A stretch of 64,000 nucleotides of DNA from Mycobacterium sp. MFM001 (GCF_003402475.1 NZ_BFAB01000011.1:96534-160533), one strand, 5' to 3'; shown: positions 51,442 through 60,572, counted from the stretch's first letter. Numbers and translations are program-made. Notes: generated by a model not told the origin, from the letters alone.

Positions 51442-52541
51442 CCCACCAATCGACCGCTGCCTGGCGCGAGCTACTGGACATCCTGGGCGGCCTGGATCGC
51501 TCGTTTCTCGAAGGCGACCGTGCGGTCACCGACGACCGGCACATCGCCGACGGCTACCGCATGCTCGCGACCACGCTGGGGGTCGCCTTCGATACCTATT
51601 TGTTCGCCGAACCCAGCCGGCCGATATTCGTGGACGTCAATACGCCGTTCCGGCGGGACCGGCGCTGGGGCGGCGACAACACCGACGCCTACTACTGCAT
51701 CTGCCCGATCGACCCCAAACGGCGCTACCGGATCAGCGGCAACAAGGGTGACAGCGTTTACTTTTCGCTGACCGCCTACAACGAACCGTCGCCCGGCGCG
51801 TGGTCGGATCGGATCGTGGCGATCGTGCGCGACGACGACCTCGACGTCGACGCGGACGGCAACTTCTCGTTCGAATTCGGGCCGGAACCCGACGCGGCGG
51901 TGCTGATGACCCGCGACTACCAGGCCGACCCGCTGACCGGCCGCCCCGTCAGCTGGCGCATCGAGGCGCTCGACGAGCCCGACCCGATACGTCACGGCGA
52001 CGCCGAAACCGCTGCCTCACTGCGGGCAAGCGCCACGTGGTTGCGCACGATGTTCGCCATTGTGCCCCTTGCCGTCGGCGCGCGCAGCGACGATGTGCAC
52101 ACACTGGGGCACGAAACCTCTTACAGTGCAAATCAATTCGCTGACCCTTACCAGGTGCCCGACGCGAATTTCGGCTGGTCGGCCCGTGACGCCTGCTACG
52201 CCTACGGCAGTTTCGTGCTCGCCGACGACGAGGCGCTCGTCGTCACCCATCGGCCGCCCGACTGCCGGTTCTGGAATCTTGTGGTGTGGAATCAGTTCAT
52301 GGCGACGCACTGCGTTACCGACGCGCGCAGCTCGATCAACGGGCATTCTGCGGTGTCCAACGCCGACGGCTCGGTGACGATCGTCATCTCCCGCGGCATG
52401 ACCGCTCACCCGAATTCGCTTACCACACTGGACTATCCGCGCGGTAATCTCGCGTTCCGCTGGTTTTTGGCCGACGCGGTGCCCGACCGGCCGCAGGTGC
52501 GCCTGGTCAAGGCATCGGATGCGCCGACGAACGTGGACTGA
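51438..52541 (+). CDS. DUF1214 domain-containing protein
   Basis: A 367-residue protein with a C-terminal DUF1214-type beta domain (DCRFWNLVVWNQF, NADGSVTIVISRGM, GNLAFRWFLADAVPDRPQVRLV) and an N-terminal helical part. The ATG overlaps the TetR stop. Members are common in mycobacteria, often beside steroid or lipid catabolic genes; the biochemical role is not established. No signal peptide. The setting with a sulfotransferase and a TetR regulator suggests a small inducible unit. Confidence 0.9.
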   Translation: MTHQSTAAWRELLDILGGLDRSFLEGDRAVTDDRHIADGYRMLATTLGVAFDTYLFAEPSRPIFVDVNTPFRRDRRWGGDNTDAYYCICPIDPKRRYRISGNKGDSVYFSLTAYNEPSPGAWSDRIVAIVRDDDLDVDADGNFSFEFGPEPDAAVLMTRDYQADPLTGRPVSWRIEALDEPDPIRHGDAETAASLRASATWLRTMFAIVPLAVGARSDDVHTLGHETSYSANQFADPYQVPDANFGWSARDACYAYGSFVLADDEALVVTHRPPDCRFWNLVVWNQFMATHCVTDARSSINGHSAVSNADGSVTIVISRGMTAHPNSLTTLDYPRGNLAFRWFLADAVPDRPQVRLVKASDAPTNVD

Positions 52542-52547
52542 GCCCGT

Positions 52548-52985
52548 CTACAGCTCGGCGGGCACAGCGCACGTGCTTTGCGCTCGCGCTGCCCGCACCA
52601 CACCCTCCGCGGTTCGGTATGCAGGGGTATCGAGGTGGAGCGGATCGATGGGCAATCCGGCGGCTCGGCGCAGCACCAGCACCGCAAGTGCGGTGTCGGT
52701 CCGACACGGCACGATGAGCAGCGTCGCGCTCCCGCTAGTGCCGGTGATCGTCATGACATGCTGGCGCTTTGCTTCCCAGCCATAAGAGTCCAGCTTGGGC
52801 GGACCGTGCGACGCCGACCAGTTGACGTTGATCCCGATGATGTCGCCCAAGCGAGTACCGAGAAGCGCGATCAACTCAGGCAGCTCCCGTGCGATGCTCG
52901 GTGTCCGGGGCCACCACGCCCCATCGATGTCATGGCCGAGGCGCAATGACAGGGTCAGCCGCACCGGAGTGCCACGAGGGCGCAT
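52548..52985 (-). CDS. DUF5994 family protein
   Basis: A 145-residue protein with TPVRLTLSLRLGHDIDGAWWPRT at the start and ASHGPPKLDSYGWEAKRQHVMTITG in the middle, the pattern of the actinobacterial DUF5994 family. Function unknown. It is convergent with the DUF1214 gene, six bases apart. The final LRRAAGLPIDPLHLDTPAY segment is helical. Confidence 0.85.
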   Translation of the reverse strand: MRPRGTPVRLTLSLRLGHDIDGAWWPRTPSIARELPELIALLGTRLGDIIGINVNWSASHGPPKLDSYGWEAKRQHVMTITGTSGSATLLIVPCRTDTALAVLVLRRAAGLPIDPLHLDTPAYRTAEGVVRAARAQSTCAVPAEL

Positions 52986-53020
52986 TCCCCGACGCTACGC
53001 CACCAGGCGCCGGCCGTCCC

Positions 53021-53827
53021 TCATGGGCCAAGGCTGACCGGGTCGCCGACGTGGATGGTGCCCTCGGCGAGCACCTCCAGGTAGACGCCAGCGCAGGGCA
53101 GCGAGTCCACCCGGTTTTCGGCCACCGGCGTGCGCAGCGCATGCGGCGCCCGGGGCAGTGCGCCGTGCTCGAGCGTGGGCACCGCGCAGCGCGACGTGGG
53201 CTTCAAAACATGCAGCCGGGTCTCCCCTACCGTCAATTCCCTGCCAACCCAGGTGTTTTCGGCATAGGGCCGGTATCCGGGCGGTGTCTCGATCACCAGG
53301 TTCGGCCGGTAACGTAGCGCCTCGGTACCGATCCGCTCGCACGTGGCCGTGGTGATCGCATGCAGCGGCGCGAGATCGGTGAACGAGTCGCCCGGCGTCG
53401 CCTTGGCGATCTCGACGATGCGGGTGTCGACCTCGGCGTCCACGCCGAACTCCAGAACCTGCTCGGGGTCGGGCCGCTCGAGCGTGGCACCGTCCGGACG
53501 CTTGCTCACCAAGTGAACCGGCCGACCGAGCAGCCGGGACAGCACGTTGTCGACACCGGGTTCGTCGGCGGCCACGCTGGTTCCGTCGGGTACGCGGATG
53601 TGCACCCGGCCAGTGTCTGCGGTGGCGGAAAAGTGCAGCAGCTCGCGCCACAACCGCGGCTGTTTGGCGCTTGCCACCCGCCCGGTCGCGGCGTCTACCA
53701 GCGCCAGCCGCCGGTCGCCCGCGGCCCCGCCTTTGTCGACGAACAGCGTCGTCACCGTCTCGCCGAGCATCGACTTGACCGGGTAACGGCTCAGACTCTT
53801 CACGCGCATCTGCAGCTGGCCGGCCAC
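53021..53827 (-). CDS. MOSC domain protein
   Basis: A 268-residue protein. The N-terminal MOSC_N beta-barrel (VKSLSRYPVKSMLGETVTTLFVDKGG, residues about 9-34) is followed by the MOSC domain with the conserved cysteine in KPTSRCAVPTLEHG. The fold is that of molybdenum cofactor sulfurase C-terminal domains and mARC-like proteins, which bind the molybdenum cofactor and reduce N-hydroxylated compounds or deliver sulfur. A role alongside the Mo-fusion protein at 40853 is possible but unproven. It lies 16 bases downstream of the methyltransferase gene on the same strand. Confidence 0.92.
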   Translation of the reverse strand: MAGQLQMRVKSLSRYPVKSMLGETVTTLFVDKGGAAGDRRLALVDAATGRVASAKQPRLWRELLHFSATADTGRVHIRVPDGTSVAADEPGVDNVLSRLLGRPVHLVSKRPDGATLERPDPEQVLEFGVDAEVDTRIVEIAKATPGDSFTDLAPLHAITTATCERIGTEALRYRPNLVIETPPGYRPYAENTWVGRELTVGETRLHVLKPTSRCAVPTLEHGALPRAPHALRTPVAENRVDSLPCAGVYLEVLAEGTIHVGDPVSLGP

Positions 53828-53843
53828 GGGTTTCAGTATGCGC

Positions 53844-54389
53844 TCATCTCCTCGCCAGCACCCAGGCCACTCCGTCGGCGTCGTCCGCGGCGATCAGCTC
53901 GAGCTCGGCGCACGCAGTGGTCAGCTCGCCGGGAGCCGCGCGGAACGGCCCGGGCGCGGCACCCACCTCGCTGAGCGCGCTGATCGCGACCAGCCCGCCG
54001 GGCGCCAGCCGCCCGATGATCGCCCGATCGAGGCGACGGTCCCGGAACCGGTGACAGACGATGACGTTCGCCGGTGGACCGTTCGGCAGACCCTGATCAA
54101 GATCGACGACGTCGAACCGGCAGCGATCGCCGACGCCGCATCGCCGGGCCAGATCCCGCGCCTGACCGATGGCCACCGGCGAGACGTCGAATCCCCGGAC
54201 CTCCATGCCGCGACGAGCGAACCACACGGCGGCAAGCCCCTGCCCGCAGGCCAGATCAAGAGCATGCCCGCCGGTCGGGAACAGCTCTTCGAAGCCGGCG
54301 AATACCGAGGGCAGGCCGACCGCATCCACGTGCGCCGGCCCGCTGCTGGCGTATTTCTCGTCCCAGCGGACGCGATCACTCTCGGCCAC
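53844..54389 (-). CDS. SAM-dependent class I methyltransferase
   Basis: A 181-residue methyltransferase of the TehB/UbiE-like class: VRWDEKYASSGPAHVDAVGLP at the start, motif I ALDLACGQGLAAVWFARRGMEVRGFDVSP, and motif IV-like FDVVDLDQGLP. The GTG giving VAESDRVRWDEKY fits relatives; the frame is open upstream only within the SDR gene. It lies four bases after the SDR stop, so SDR, methyltransferase and MOSC genes are probably one transcript. Substrate unknown. Confidence 0.88.
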   Translation of the reverse strand: MAESDRVRWDEKYASSGPAHVDAVGLPSVFAGFEELFPTGGHALDLACGQGLAAVWFARRGMEVRGFDVSPVAIGQARDLARRCGVGDRCRFDVVDLDQGLPNGPPANVIVCHRFRDRRLDRAIIGRLAPGGLVAISALSEVGAAPGPFRAAPGELTTACAELELIAADDADGVAWVLARR

Positions 54390-54393
54390 TCGG

Positions 54394-55302
54394 CTACACC
54401 GCTGGCTGTACGGATAACGCTGTGCCAGTTTCCTTTTCGGCGAAATCCACCACACGCGCGGCAGCGTCGTAGTCGCACGCGACCGCCGAGCGGCCGATGA
54501 GCACCGGGCCGCCTCGCAGACCGAGCCTGCCGCTGACACCGACATAGCTGCCCGGCGGTATCGGCTCGCTGATGCAATACAGCGTCGGCACCGCGCCCGC
54601 GTCGATGTCGTTTGCCAACCGCCCGGCCACGAACTTCACCGCCTTGTGCGCCAGCGACATCAGCGGCGAGTCGCCGACGTGCGACAGGTTCGAGGCCACC
54701 CAACCCGGGTGCGTGAGGTGCGTGACGACCGGCGACCCCGCGGCACGCAGCCTGCGGTCGAGCTCCAGCCCCCACAGCATCACCGCGAGCTTCGAGGCGG
54801 CGTACGCACCCATCGTCGTCCACTTGTGGTGACGCAGGTGTAAGTCGTCGAGCCGCAGCGTCGCCGACCGGTGTGCGTCCGAGCCGACGTTGATGATCTG
54901 CGAGCGCACCCGGGGCAGCAGCAGATTGGTCAATGCGAACGGTCCCAGCAGGTTGGTGGCCAGCGTCGTCTCGAAACCCTCGGCCGTCTCGGTGCGGCGC
55001 TGCGTCAGCGTGCCGGCGTTGTTGATAAGGACGTCCACCTCGCCGTCGATCAGGTCGGGGAAAGCGCGCACCGACGCCAGGTCGGCCAGATCGAGCTTGA
55101 CCACCGACGTCGACCCACCGATCTCGGCCGCGCGCTGCTCGCCCAGTTCGGTGTTGCGCACCGCCATGATCACGTGCGCGCCGGCGTTGGCCAGGGCGCG
55201 CGCCGTGCCCAGTCCGACCCCGTTCGTTGCTCCGGTCACGACGATGCGCCGGCCGGTCAGGTCGCCGAGCCGGCTCAGTGTCCACGGTGATGTCACGGCC
55301 AT
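54394..55302 (-). CDS. Short-chain dehydrogenase/reductase
   Basis: A 302-residue SDR oxidoreductase, close to mycobacterial retinol-dehydrogenase/protochlorophyllide-reductase-like enzymes. The cofactor motif is TGATNGVGLG (TGxxxGxG) near residue 20. NNAG appears in VDVLINNAGT, and the active-site Tyr-x3-Lys is in GAYAASKLAVML. MAVTSPWTLSRLGDLTG was selected as start. It heads a minus-strand group with the methyltransferase and MOSC genes. Substrate unknown. Confidence 0.92.
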   Translation of the reverse strand: MAVTSPWTLSRLGDLTGRRIVVTGATNGVGLGTARALANAGAHVIMAVRNTELGEQRAAEIGGSTSVVKLDLADLASVRAFPDLIDGEVDVLINNAGTLTQRRTETAEGFETTLATNLLGPFALTNLLLPRVRSQIINVGSDAHRSATLRLDDLHLRHHKWTTMGAYAASKLAVMLWGLELDRRLRAAGSPVVTHLTHPGWVASNLSHVGDSPLMSLAHKAVKFVAGRLANDIDAGAVPTLYCISEPIPPGSYVGVSGRLGLRGGPVLIGRSAVACDYDAAARVVDFAEKETGTALSVQPAV

Positions 55303-55363
55303 TACACTAACCGGCCAAGCATGTGGGACCGACGGAAAGCGGGGTCGTTCAGGGTGATTCGCC

Positions 55364-55804
55364 GTGAGTGACAGCGCAGTCGAGATCACCAACCTGATCT
55401 ACCGCTACGCCGAACTAATGGACGCCGGCAACCTGGACGCGGTGGCCGGGTTGTTTGCGCACGGTCGTATCTGTGGTGTGGAGAACGGGCCGCCCGAGAC
55501 GGTGTTCGCCGGGCCCGCCGCGGTCCGCCGGATGTACGAGATGGCCATCCGCATCTACGAGGACGGCACTCCAAAAACCCGACACCACACCGGCAATGTG
55601 CAGCTCTATATCGACGACGCCGACGGGACAGCGAGCAGCACGTCCTATTACTGCGTCACCCAGGCCACACCGGCGTTGCCGTTGCAGGTCATCGTGACTG
55701 GGCATTACAAGGACACCTTTCACCGGCTGGACGGCACGTGGTGGTTCGACACCCGGACGATGTTCATCGACCAGGTCGGTGACGTCAGCCACCACCTGAA
55801 GTAG
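55364..55804 (+). CDS. SnoaL-like / NTF2-like protein
   Basis: A 146-residue NTF2-like protein (VEITNLIYRYAELMDAGNLDAVAGLFAHG, then GTWWFDTRTMFIDQVGD). The start is a GTG giving MSDSAVEITN. It is divergent from the SDR gene, and its last 20 bases overlap the end of the convergent ligase gene. It is probably involved in the same unknown pathway as a small isomerase or hydratase. Confidence 0.9.
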   Translation: MSDSAVEITNLIYRYAELMDAGNLDAVAGLFAHGRICGVENGPPETVFAGPAAVRRMYEMAIRIYEDGTPKTRHHTGNVQLYIDDADGTASSTSYYCVTQATPALPLQVIVTGHYKDTFHRLDGTWWFDTRTMFIDQVGDVSHHLK

Positions 55805-57353
55805 ATTCCCCGGCCCGGATGTCCTCGCGGAGTTGGCCTTTGGCAATCTTTCCGCCGGACGATCGCGGTAGTTCGTCGACGACAATGAGCCGTTCGGGTA
55901 GCAGTTCCTTGGAAACGCCCAGCGCAAGCAGATGTTCGACGAGTTGCGGCAAGTCGATGCTGGCGCCCGCGAGTTCGGCGTAGACACAGACCTTTTCGCC
56001 GAACACCGGATCAGGCATCGCCACCGCCGCCGCGACGGCGATCGCGGGATGGGTCATCACGGCGTCCTCGACTTGGGCGGCGCTGATGTTCTTACCGCCG
56101 CGCAGGATGAAGTCGGAGGTTCGGCCGGTGACCCGCAGGTAGCCCTCAGCGTCGATCTCGCACATGTCGCCCATCCACATCCACCCGTCGCGAGTGAAGA
56201 GCTTGTCGTGGTCGGTGCCGTCGAGATAGCCGAGGCTGGTGGCGGGGCCACGGCACGCGGGTTGCCCGCGCCCCGTCGCCGTAACATCCCGATCGCCGTC
56301 GAAAAGCCGGACCGACATTTCCGGCACGATGCGCCCGGCGGTACTCAGCCGACGCTCCTGGGAGTCGTCGATCGTGGTTGCGCTGAGCAGGCCGGTCTCA
56401 TTCGAGCCGTAGAACTGCAGGATGGTTGCGCCGGTGAGTTCCTCGAACGCGGCGGCCGGCCGATACGGCAGCGCTTCGCCGCCGGTGAAAACGACGCGCA
56501 GCGAGCGCAAGTCGTAGTCCAGGCGGACGGGATCGGCCATCAGCATCGTCAATTGTGTGCTGACACAGCACAATACGGTGACTTTGTGACGGGCGATCGC
56601 CTCACATGTCGCCGCGGTGGTGAATCGCTCCAGGGTTACCGCGGTGGCGCCCAGGTAGATCGGAGTCGTGTGACTGGTCCAGATCCCGAAGCCGAACGGC
56701 GTCGGTATGACGGGCAGGAAGATGTCCTCCGGCGTCAAGAGCCCGTTGGCGACGGCTTTCTGATGGAAGTAGTGCCAACGGTTCTGCGTGTGCACCACGC
56801 ATTTGGGCGATCCGGTGGTTCCCGACGTCGAGTTGATCAGGAAGACGTCGTCGGGGCCGAGTTGGCGTGCCGGCGTTCCGGGCGTCGCGTCGGTGGTCAG
56901 ACGAAGCGTGTCATCCATCACGTGCGTGATCATGTTCGCCACTGTTCCGCGCTGTCGATCGGCGATCAGGAGCTTGGGCTGAGTGCTGCGCAGTATCGCT
57001 GTGACTTCGCGGGTACCGGCGCGCGCACCGATACCGACAACGACAGCACCGCAGCGTTCGATGGCCACGAACAGCACATGGATAGCGGCCGAGTCGGCGT
57101 GCCACACCGCGACCCGGTCGCCGGGCATGACTCCGATCCCGGCTAGTTGTTCGGCTAAAGCAGTTGCGGCAGTATCGAATTCGCGCGATGTCAGGCGCCT
57201 TGCCGGGTGGTCGATATAGGCGACACGGTCGGGCGCGGTTTCGGCGTTACGACGTACCGCATCCGACAGCGTCGAGTCGATCCACCAACCCGCCGCCCGA
57301 TACCGCGCCGACTCCTCCGCAGTGAATGCCGGCGAGCCCGCGATCTGCGTCAT
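55785..57353 (-). CDS. Acyl-CoA synthetase-like adenylate-forming enzyme (FadD type)
   Basis: A 522-residue ANL-superfamily enzyme. The ATP loop is INSTSGTTGSPKCVVHT (about residues 170-186), motif A5-like is LQFYGSNETG, the hinge region is WMGDMCEIDAEGYLRVTGRTSDFI, and C-terminal GGKNISAAQVE leads to the catalytic Lys in SSGGKIAKGQLRE. It should activate a carboxylic acid as acyl-adenylate and pass it to CoA. Acid not predictable; the ANL fold resembles bile-acid or steroid side-chain CoA ligases as much as fatty-acid ones. Confidence 0.92.
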   Translation of the reverse strand: MTQIAGSPAFTAEESARYRAAGWWIDSTLSDAVRRNAETAPDRVAYIDHPARRLTSREFDTAATALAEQLAGIGVMPGDRVAVWHADSAAIHVLFVAIERCGAVVVGIGARAGTREVTAILRSTQPKLLIADRQRGTVANMITHVMDDTLRLTTDATPGTPARQLGPDDVFLINSTSGTTGSPKCVVHTQNRWHYFHQKAVANGLLTPEDIFLPVIPTPFGFGIWTSHTTPIYLGATAVTLERFTTAATCEAIARHKVTVLCCVSTQLTMLMADPVRLDYDLRSLRVVFTGGEALPYRPAAAFEELTGATILQFYGSNETGLLSATTIDDSQERRLSTAGRIVPEMSVRLFDGDRDVTATGRGQPACRGPATSLGYLDGTDHDKLFTRDGWMWMGDMCEIDAEGYLRVTGRTSDFILRGGKNISAAQVEDAVMTHPAIAVAAAVAMPDPVFGEKVCVYAELAGASIDLPQLVEHLLALGVSKELLPERLIVVDELPRSSGGKIAKGQLREDIRAGESTSGGG

Positions 57354-57413
57354 GGGAGCACCGTAACCAGTCGTTCACCGCGAAAACGGCAGCCCAGTGT
57401 TTACTCTTCTTCA

Positions 57414-57812
57414 ATGCACGCGAAGAAGACGGCTATCGCCACAGCGGCGATGGTGCTCGCGGGTTGCGGGGGGTCAAGCCATTCGGTGGCCACCGTGACG
57501 TCCACGGTGCAACCGGTGATCACCAAGACAGTGACGGTCACCGTCCCGCCGCCAGCGGCTCCGCTGCCCAAAACGACCATGGACACCGATGGCACCTACC
57601 GGATCGGCACCGACATCGAGCTGGGCACTTACCGCACCGGCGGTCGGAGCGCCGAAGGAGAATCGGATTGTTATTGGGCCAGGCTGCACAGTCTCAATCC
57701 CACGGACATCATCGACAACAACATCGGCAACGGTCCGCAGGAAGTCGCGATTCAGCCGAGCGACGTCGCATTCCTGACACACAGCTGCCAGCGCTGGGAG
57801 AAGACGCACTAA
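57414..57812 (+). CDS. Small secreted lipoprotein
   Basis: A 132-residue exported protein. The signal peptide ends in a lipobox-like VLAGC, and a Thr/Val/Pro linker leads to a compact C-terminal domain (DGTYRIGTDIELGTYRTGG, ESDCYWARLHSL, HSCQRWEK) with two cysteines that probably pair. This domain recurs in many actinobacterial small lipoproteins of unknown role. ATG was chosen as giving the complete signal peptide. It starts 60 bases from the divergent ligase. Confidence 0.88.
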   Translation: MHAKKTAIATAAMVLAGCGGSSHSVATVTSTVQPVITKTVTVTVPPPAAPLPKTTMDTDGTYRIGTDIELGTYRTGGRSAEGESDCYWARLHSLNPTDIIDNNIGNGPQEVAIQPSDVAFLTHSCQRWEKTH

Positions 57813-57863
57813 CCATCCGGCAAGACGTCCGTCAACCACGTCAGGCTGATTTACGCTCAGATC

Positions 57864-58607
57864 ATGCGCGATCGGGACGCGATCGACGCCGAGTTGCGGC
57901 GCCTGGCAGCAGCGCGCCAGTCCACCCGCGAGCAGGGTGGTGCGCCGTCCACGCGTGAGTTCGACGCACTTCTCGACGAGCGCCTGGGACATCTTCCGGA
58001 GGCCGCCCTCACCGAGGCGCGTCAAGCGTCCAACGTCAGGCCTTACCGACTCAAGGGTGTGCAACGGCGCTTCGGCCTGCTCGCGGCGTTGCCGCTGTCC
58101 CTGATCGCTGTCGTCGCGGTGGTCGTGGTGATGTTCACGTTCCACAACACACCGCCGCCGGAGCAGCCGGCGGAAGCGCCGCCGGCACCGTCGCACGCGC
58201 CACCCCAGCCGGCCCCGCCGAAAGCTCAGCCGCCGCCGCTCGACATGGTCGACAAGGCGTTCATCGGCGCATTGAAACAGGAGCAGGTGCCGATCCCCAG
58301 TCGCGAATATGTGACGAGCCATGGGCATGCGGTCTGCGACTTCCTCGCGCAGCAACAGAACTTCGAGGACGCCGTCCATTTCGTGCAGCAATCGTCGGTG
58401 TGGGATGCCAACCAAAGCGCCTACGTGACTGCAGGTGCCATCGTCTCGTACTGCCCGCAATACCTACCGACAAGCTCCGACGAGATGCAGCACGCTTCCC
58501 AGACTCCTCTCCCCGACCTGCCGAACATCCAGGGTGATCTGGAAGGAATCGAAGGCGTTTTGCAGGGCATCCGCGACGATCTGCAAGGCATCACAGGGCA
58601 GCAGTAG
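57864..58607 (+). CDS. DUF732 membrane-anchored protein
   Basis: A 247-residue protein. A charged cytosolic N-terminus (about 70 residues) is followed by a single transmembrane helix (LLAALPLSLIAVVAVVVVMFTF), a Pro-rich linker (about residues 95-125) and an extracellular DUF732-like domain with two cysteines (HAVCDFLAQQ and VSYCPQYLP). DUF732 proteins are abundant in mycobacteria and unexplained. The tail IQGDLEGIEGVLQGIRDDLQGI is an amphipathic repeat. Transcription with the preceding lipoprotein is likely. Confidence 0.87.
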   Translation: MRDRDAIDAELRRLAAARQSTREQGGAPSTREFDALLDERLGHLPEAALTEARQASNVRPYRLKGVQRRFGLLAALPLSLIAVVAVVVVMFTFHNTPPPEQPAEAPPAPSHAPPQPAPPKAQPPPLDMVDKAFIGALKQEQVPIPSREYVTSHGHAVCDFLAQQQNFEDAVHFVQQSSVWDANQSAYVTAGAIVSYCPQYLPTSSDEMQHASQTPLPDLPNIQGDLEGIEGVLQGIRDDLQGITGQQ

Positions 58608-58642
58608 CCCGGATCGTCGCCGGGCTGACATGATCGACGGAG

Positions 58643-59890
58643 ATGAAAGCACTCCGCATCGTGGCGGCAACCGCCATAGCTCTTGCGCCGCTGCTGGCGG
58701 TAGCCACCACACCCGGTGTGGCACACGGGGCTCCCTGCGTCGGCGCCGGATCGAATCCCAGCTTTTGCGACGAATGTCTGTTTTGGGTGTCGGAATATCA
58801 CCTTCGATCGCCCCGGTCGTGCTACGAAGAAGGGCCGCCGCCCCGCCCGGCCCAGCCGCCGTCGAGCAGCGTGCCGGTGCAGCTTCCGCCACCTCCCCCG
58901 CTGCCCGCTGTGCCCCAGCCCCCGCCGCCGAGCGTGACGCAGGTCGTTCCGAGTCCGCCCACGGTTCCGGCTCATGGCCCGAAGATCAATCCGCTGCCGC
59001 CGGGGGTGTCGCGAAACGCCCCAGTGGTGGCGGCGCCGATGGGACTGGATGCGCCACCGCAGGCGGTCAAGGCCGCGAAGGAGGCACCGCCCACGCGGGT
59101 TAATCCCAGCATGGACAAGATGCTGCAGGTGGTGGATTTCAATCACCAGGTGCAGACCGTGGTCGACGCCCACAACGGCAACGTCGACGTCGTAAAGGCC
59201 GACAACAAGTCGCTGCCGCGCCCCCGCCATTGGGACTACATCGACTACGACGCCTACCACCGCCCGATGCTTTACAACCCGCTCAATGAGGCGATGACCT
59301 TCCGCTATTTCTACAACGGCGCCTACCGGGAGGCGTATGTGCCGGCCGGCGGTCGGATCGTGCTCGACGCCGCCGTCGCCGGCCTGTTCCCGTTCACCGC
59401 GGTCGGCGAAAGCCATTTGGCGACGGGCAGCTTCAACGGCGGGGCATGGATACCGCCGGAGGGTTGGGACGGCCCCCCACCACCGGACTACAAGCCGCCG
59501 GCGCCCCCGGAGGTGTACCGAGACGTCGTGGCCGACGTTCCCGCGGATGCCAAGACCGTCGCAGTCGGCCAGGTACAGCTGGTGGGCCGCGACGACAGCC
59601 AGTCCGCGGGCAGCCGGGACACTTTCCTGCTCGACGACTCGACATTTGCGTGGGGTCAGATCAACGATCCCGGGAGCAACACCCAGATCAAGGTGACCAA
59701 GACTCAGTCGCTGCCAGGCGTCGGGCCGATCGACAATGGCAGTTACTTGGTGGCGCTGGCCGCGCTCGAGGAGCCCGGCCACTCCTCCGGACCCTGGTGG
59801 CCCTCGGCGCTGGGCTATGGGGCGTTGGCGCTGGCGGTCGTCCTCGTCGCCTGGGGCCTCAGCCGCGGGAATCGGGAAGAAGAGACCTGA
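58643..59890 (+). CDS. Secreted proline-rich protein with C-terminal membrane anchor
   Basis: A 415-residue protein. The signal peptide (LRIVAATAIALAPLLAVATTPGVAHGA) leads to a Cys-containing segment (GAPCVGAGSNPSFCDECLFW) and a Pro-rich stretch (about residues 65-140). A folded domain with PRHWDYIDYDAYHRPMLYNPLNEAMTF-like aromatic content follows, then a C-terminal transmembrane helix (ALGYGALALAVVLVAWGL) with a charged end. It resembles mycobacterial cell-wall proteins; I do not know its role. It follows the DUF732 gene by 35 bases. Confidence 0.87.
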   Translation: MKALRIVAATAIALAPLLAVATTPGVAHGAPCVGAGSNPSFCDECLFWVSEYHLRSPRSCYEEGPPPRPAQPPSSSVPVQLPPPPPLPAVPQPPPPSVTQVVPSPPTVPAHGPKINPLPPGVSRNAPVVAAPMGLDAPPQAVKAAKEAPPTRVNPSMDKMLQVVDFNHQVQTVVDAHNGNVDVVKADNKSLPRPRHWDYIDYDAYHRPMLYNPLNEAMTFRYFYNGAYREAYVPAGGRIVLDAAVAGLFPFTAVGESHLATGSFNGGAWIPPEGWDGPPPPDYKPPAPPEVYRDVVADVPADAKTVAVGQVQLVGRDDSQSAGSRDTFLLDDSTFAWGQINDPGSNTQIKVTKTQSLPGVGPIDNGSYLVALAALEEPGHSSGPWWPSALGYGALALAVVLVAWGLSRGNREEET

Positions 59891-59900
59891 CGGCTTTGGG

Positions 59901-59933
59901 GTTTCGCTGAGCATCAGTGAAACAGCGTATACT
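59901..59933 (+). promoter_or_regulatory. Hairpin and candidate promoter
   Basis: GTTTCGCTGA-GCA-TCAGTGAAAC forms a ten-pair stem (one G-U) at 59901-59923, directly followed by TATACT at 59928-59933, a good -10 hexamer. The dyad could be an operator for the next gene, or the terminator of the preceding one; no U-run follows. Confidence 0.4.
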
Positions 59934-60027
59934 CAGCTAATACCTAGCCCTGGCGGATTAGCTGGCGTGAGTCTAATTGCTGGGCGCTTGGGGGTATGAG
60001 GTTGGTCCCGCGTGGGGGAGCGCGCGG

Positions 60028-60522
60028 ATGGGGGTGGTTACGGTGGACGGCCGTGCAGTCGAGCCTGAGGATTTCGCGCCGCAGGACTACACAATCCCGC
60101 TGGGAGTGAATGCGGGATGCGTCGGGCGGGTTATCAACCGCATGTGGCGCAATGTGGCGGCCTACGTGACGTTGCAACACGACAAGGCGTGCAGCGCCGC
60201 CATGCAAGGAGTGCGGGAATGGCCGCCGCTCCTTCCGATCACCCAAGCTGACTACCTTGTCGCGTTCTCCAGAGGCCGTGTTTCTCGTGAACAGGCCAAG
60301 GAACGGCGCGCCGTCATTCAGAGCAAGTGGGTGGCGGGGCAGACACCCAGTGAGTCCGCCGCCTGTTTGCGTGACAGCTGGGCGGTCGAGCAGCGGCACA
60401 TCGCTTGCCTACGGCGTCAACTCGCCACCATCAGCGCTGAACTGGAACACGCCGAGGAACGGTTGCGCGAGCTCCAACAGCGCATCGACATCGCGGAGGA
60501 ACCGGAACATGTTGCGCACTAA
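60028..60522 (+). CDS. Hypothetical protein with coiled-coil C-terminus
   Basis: A 164-residue protein I do not recognise. The ATG at MGVVTVDGRAVEPEDF was taken as start. The middle part has NRMWRNVAAYVTLQHD; the last 50 residues (RRQLATISAELEHAEERLRELQQRI) form a clear heptad coiled coil. No signal peptide or membrane segment. It stands just outside the tRNA-Pro island and may be the last core-chromosome gene before it. Confidence 0.65.
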   Translation: MGVVTVDGRAVEPEDFAPQDYTIPLGVNAGCVGRVINRMWRNVAAYVTLQHDKACSAAMQGVREWPPLLPITQADYLVAFSRGRVSREQAKERRAVIQSKWVAGQTPSESAACLRDSWAVEQRHIACLRRQLATISAELEHAEERLRELQQRIDIAEEPEHVAH

Positions 60523-60572
60523 GCGATTTGGATGCGAAGTGAGGAAGGCACTTCTTCGGTCGGGCTGACAGT

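Noticed and set aside
58421..59914. Minus-strand open frame of nearly 500 codons
   Set aside because: Antisense to a secreted protein with signal peptide and anchor; no motifs.
60558..60570. Third copy of the tRNA-Pro end (TCGGGCTGACA)
   Set aside because: Only about 11 bases match just before the 40-bp copy; likely a slippage duplicate, not a separate attachment site.
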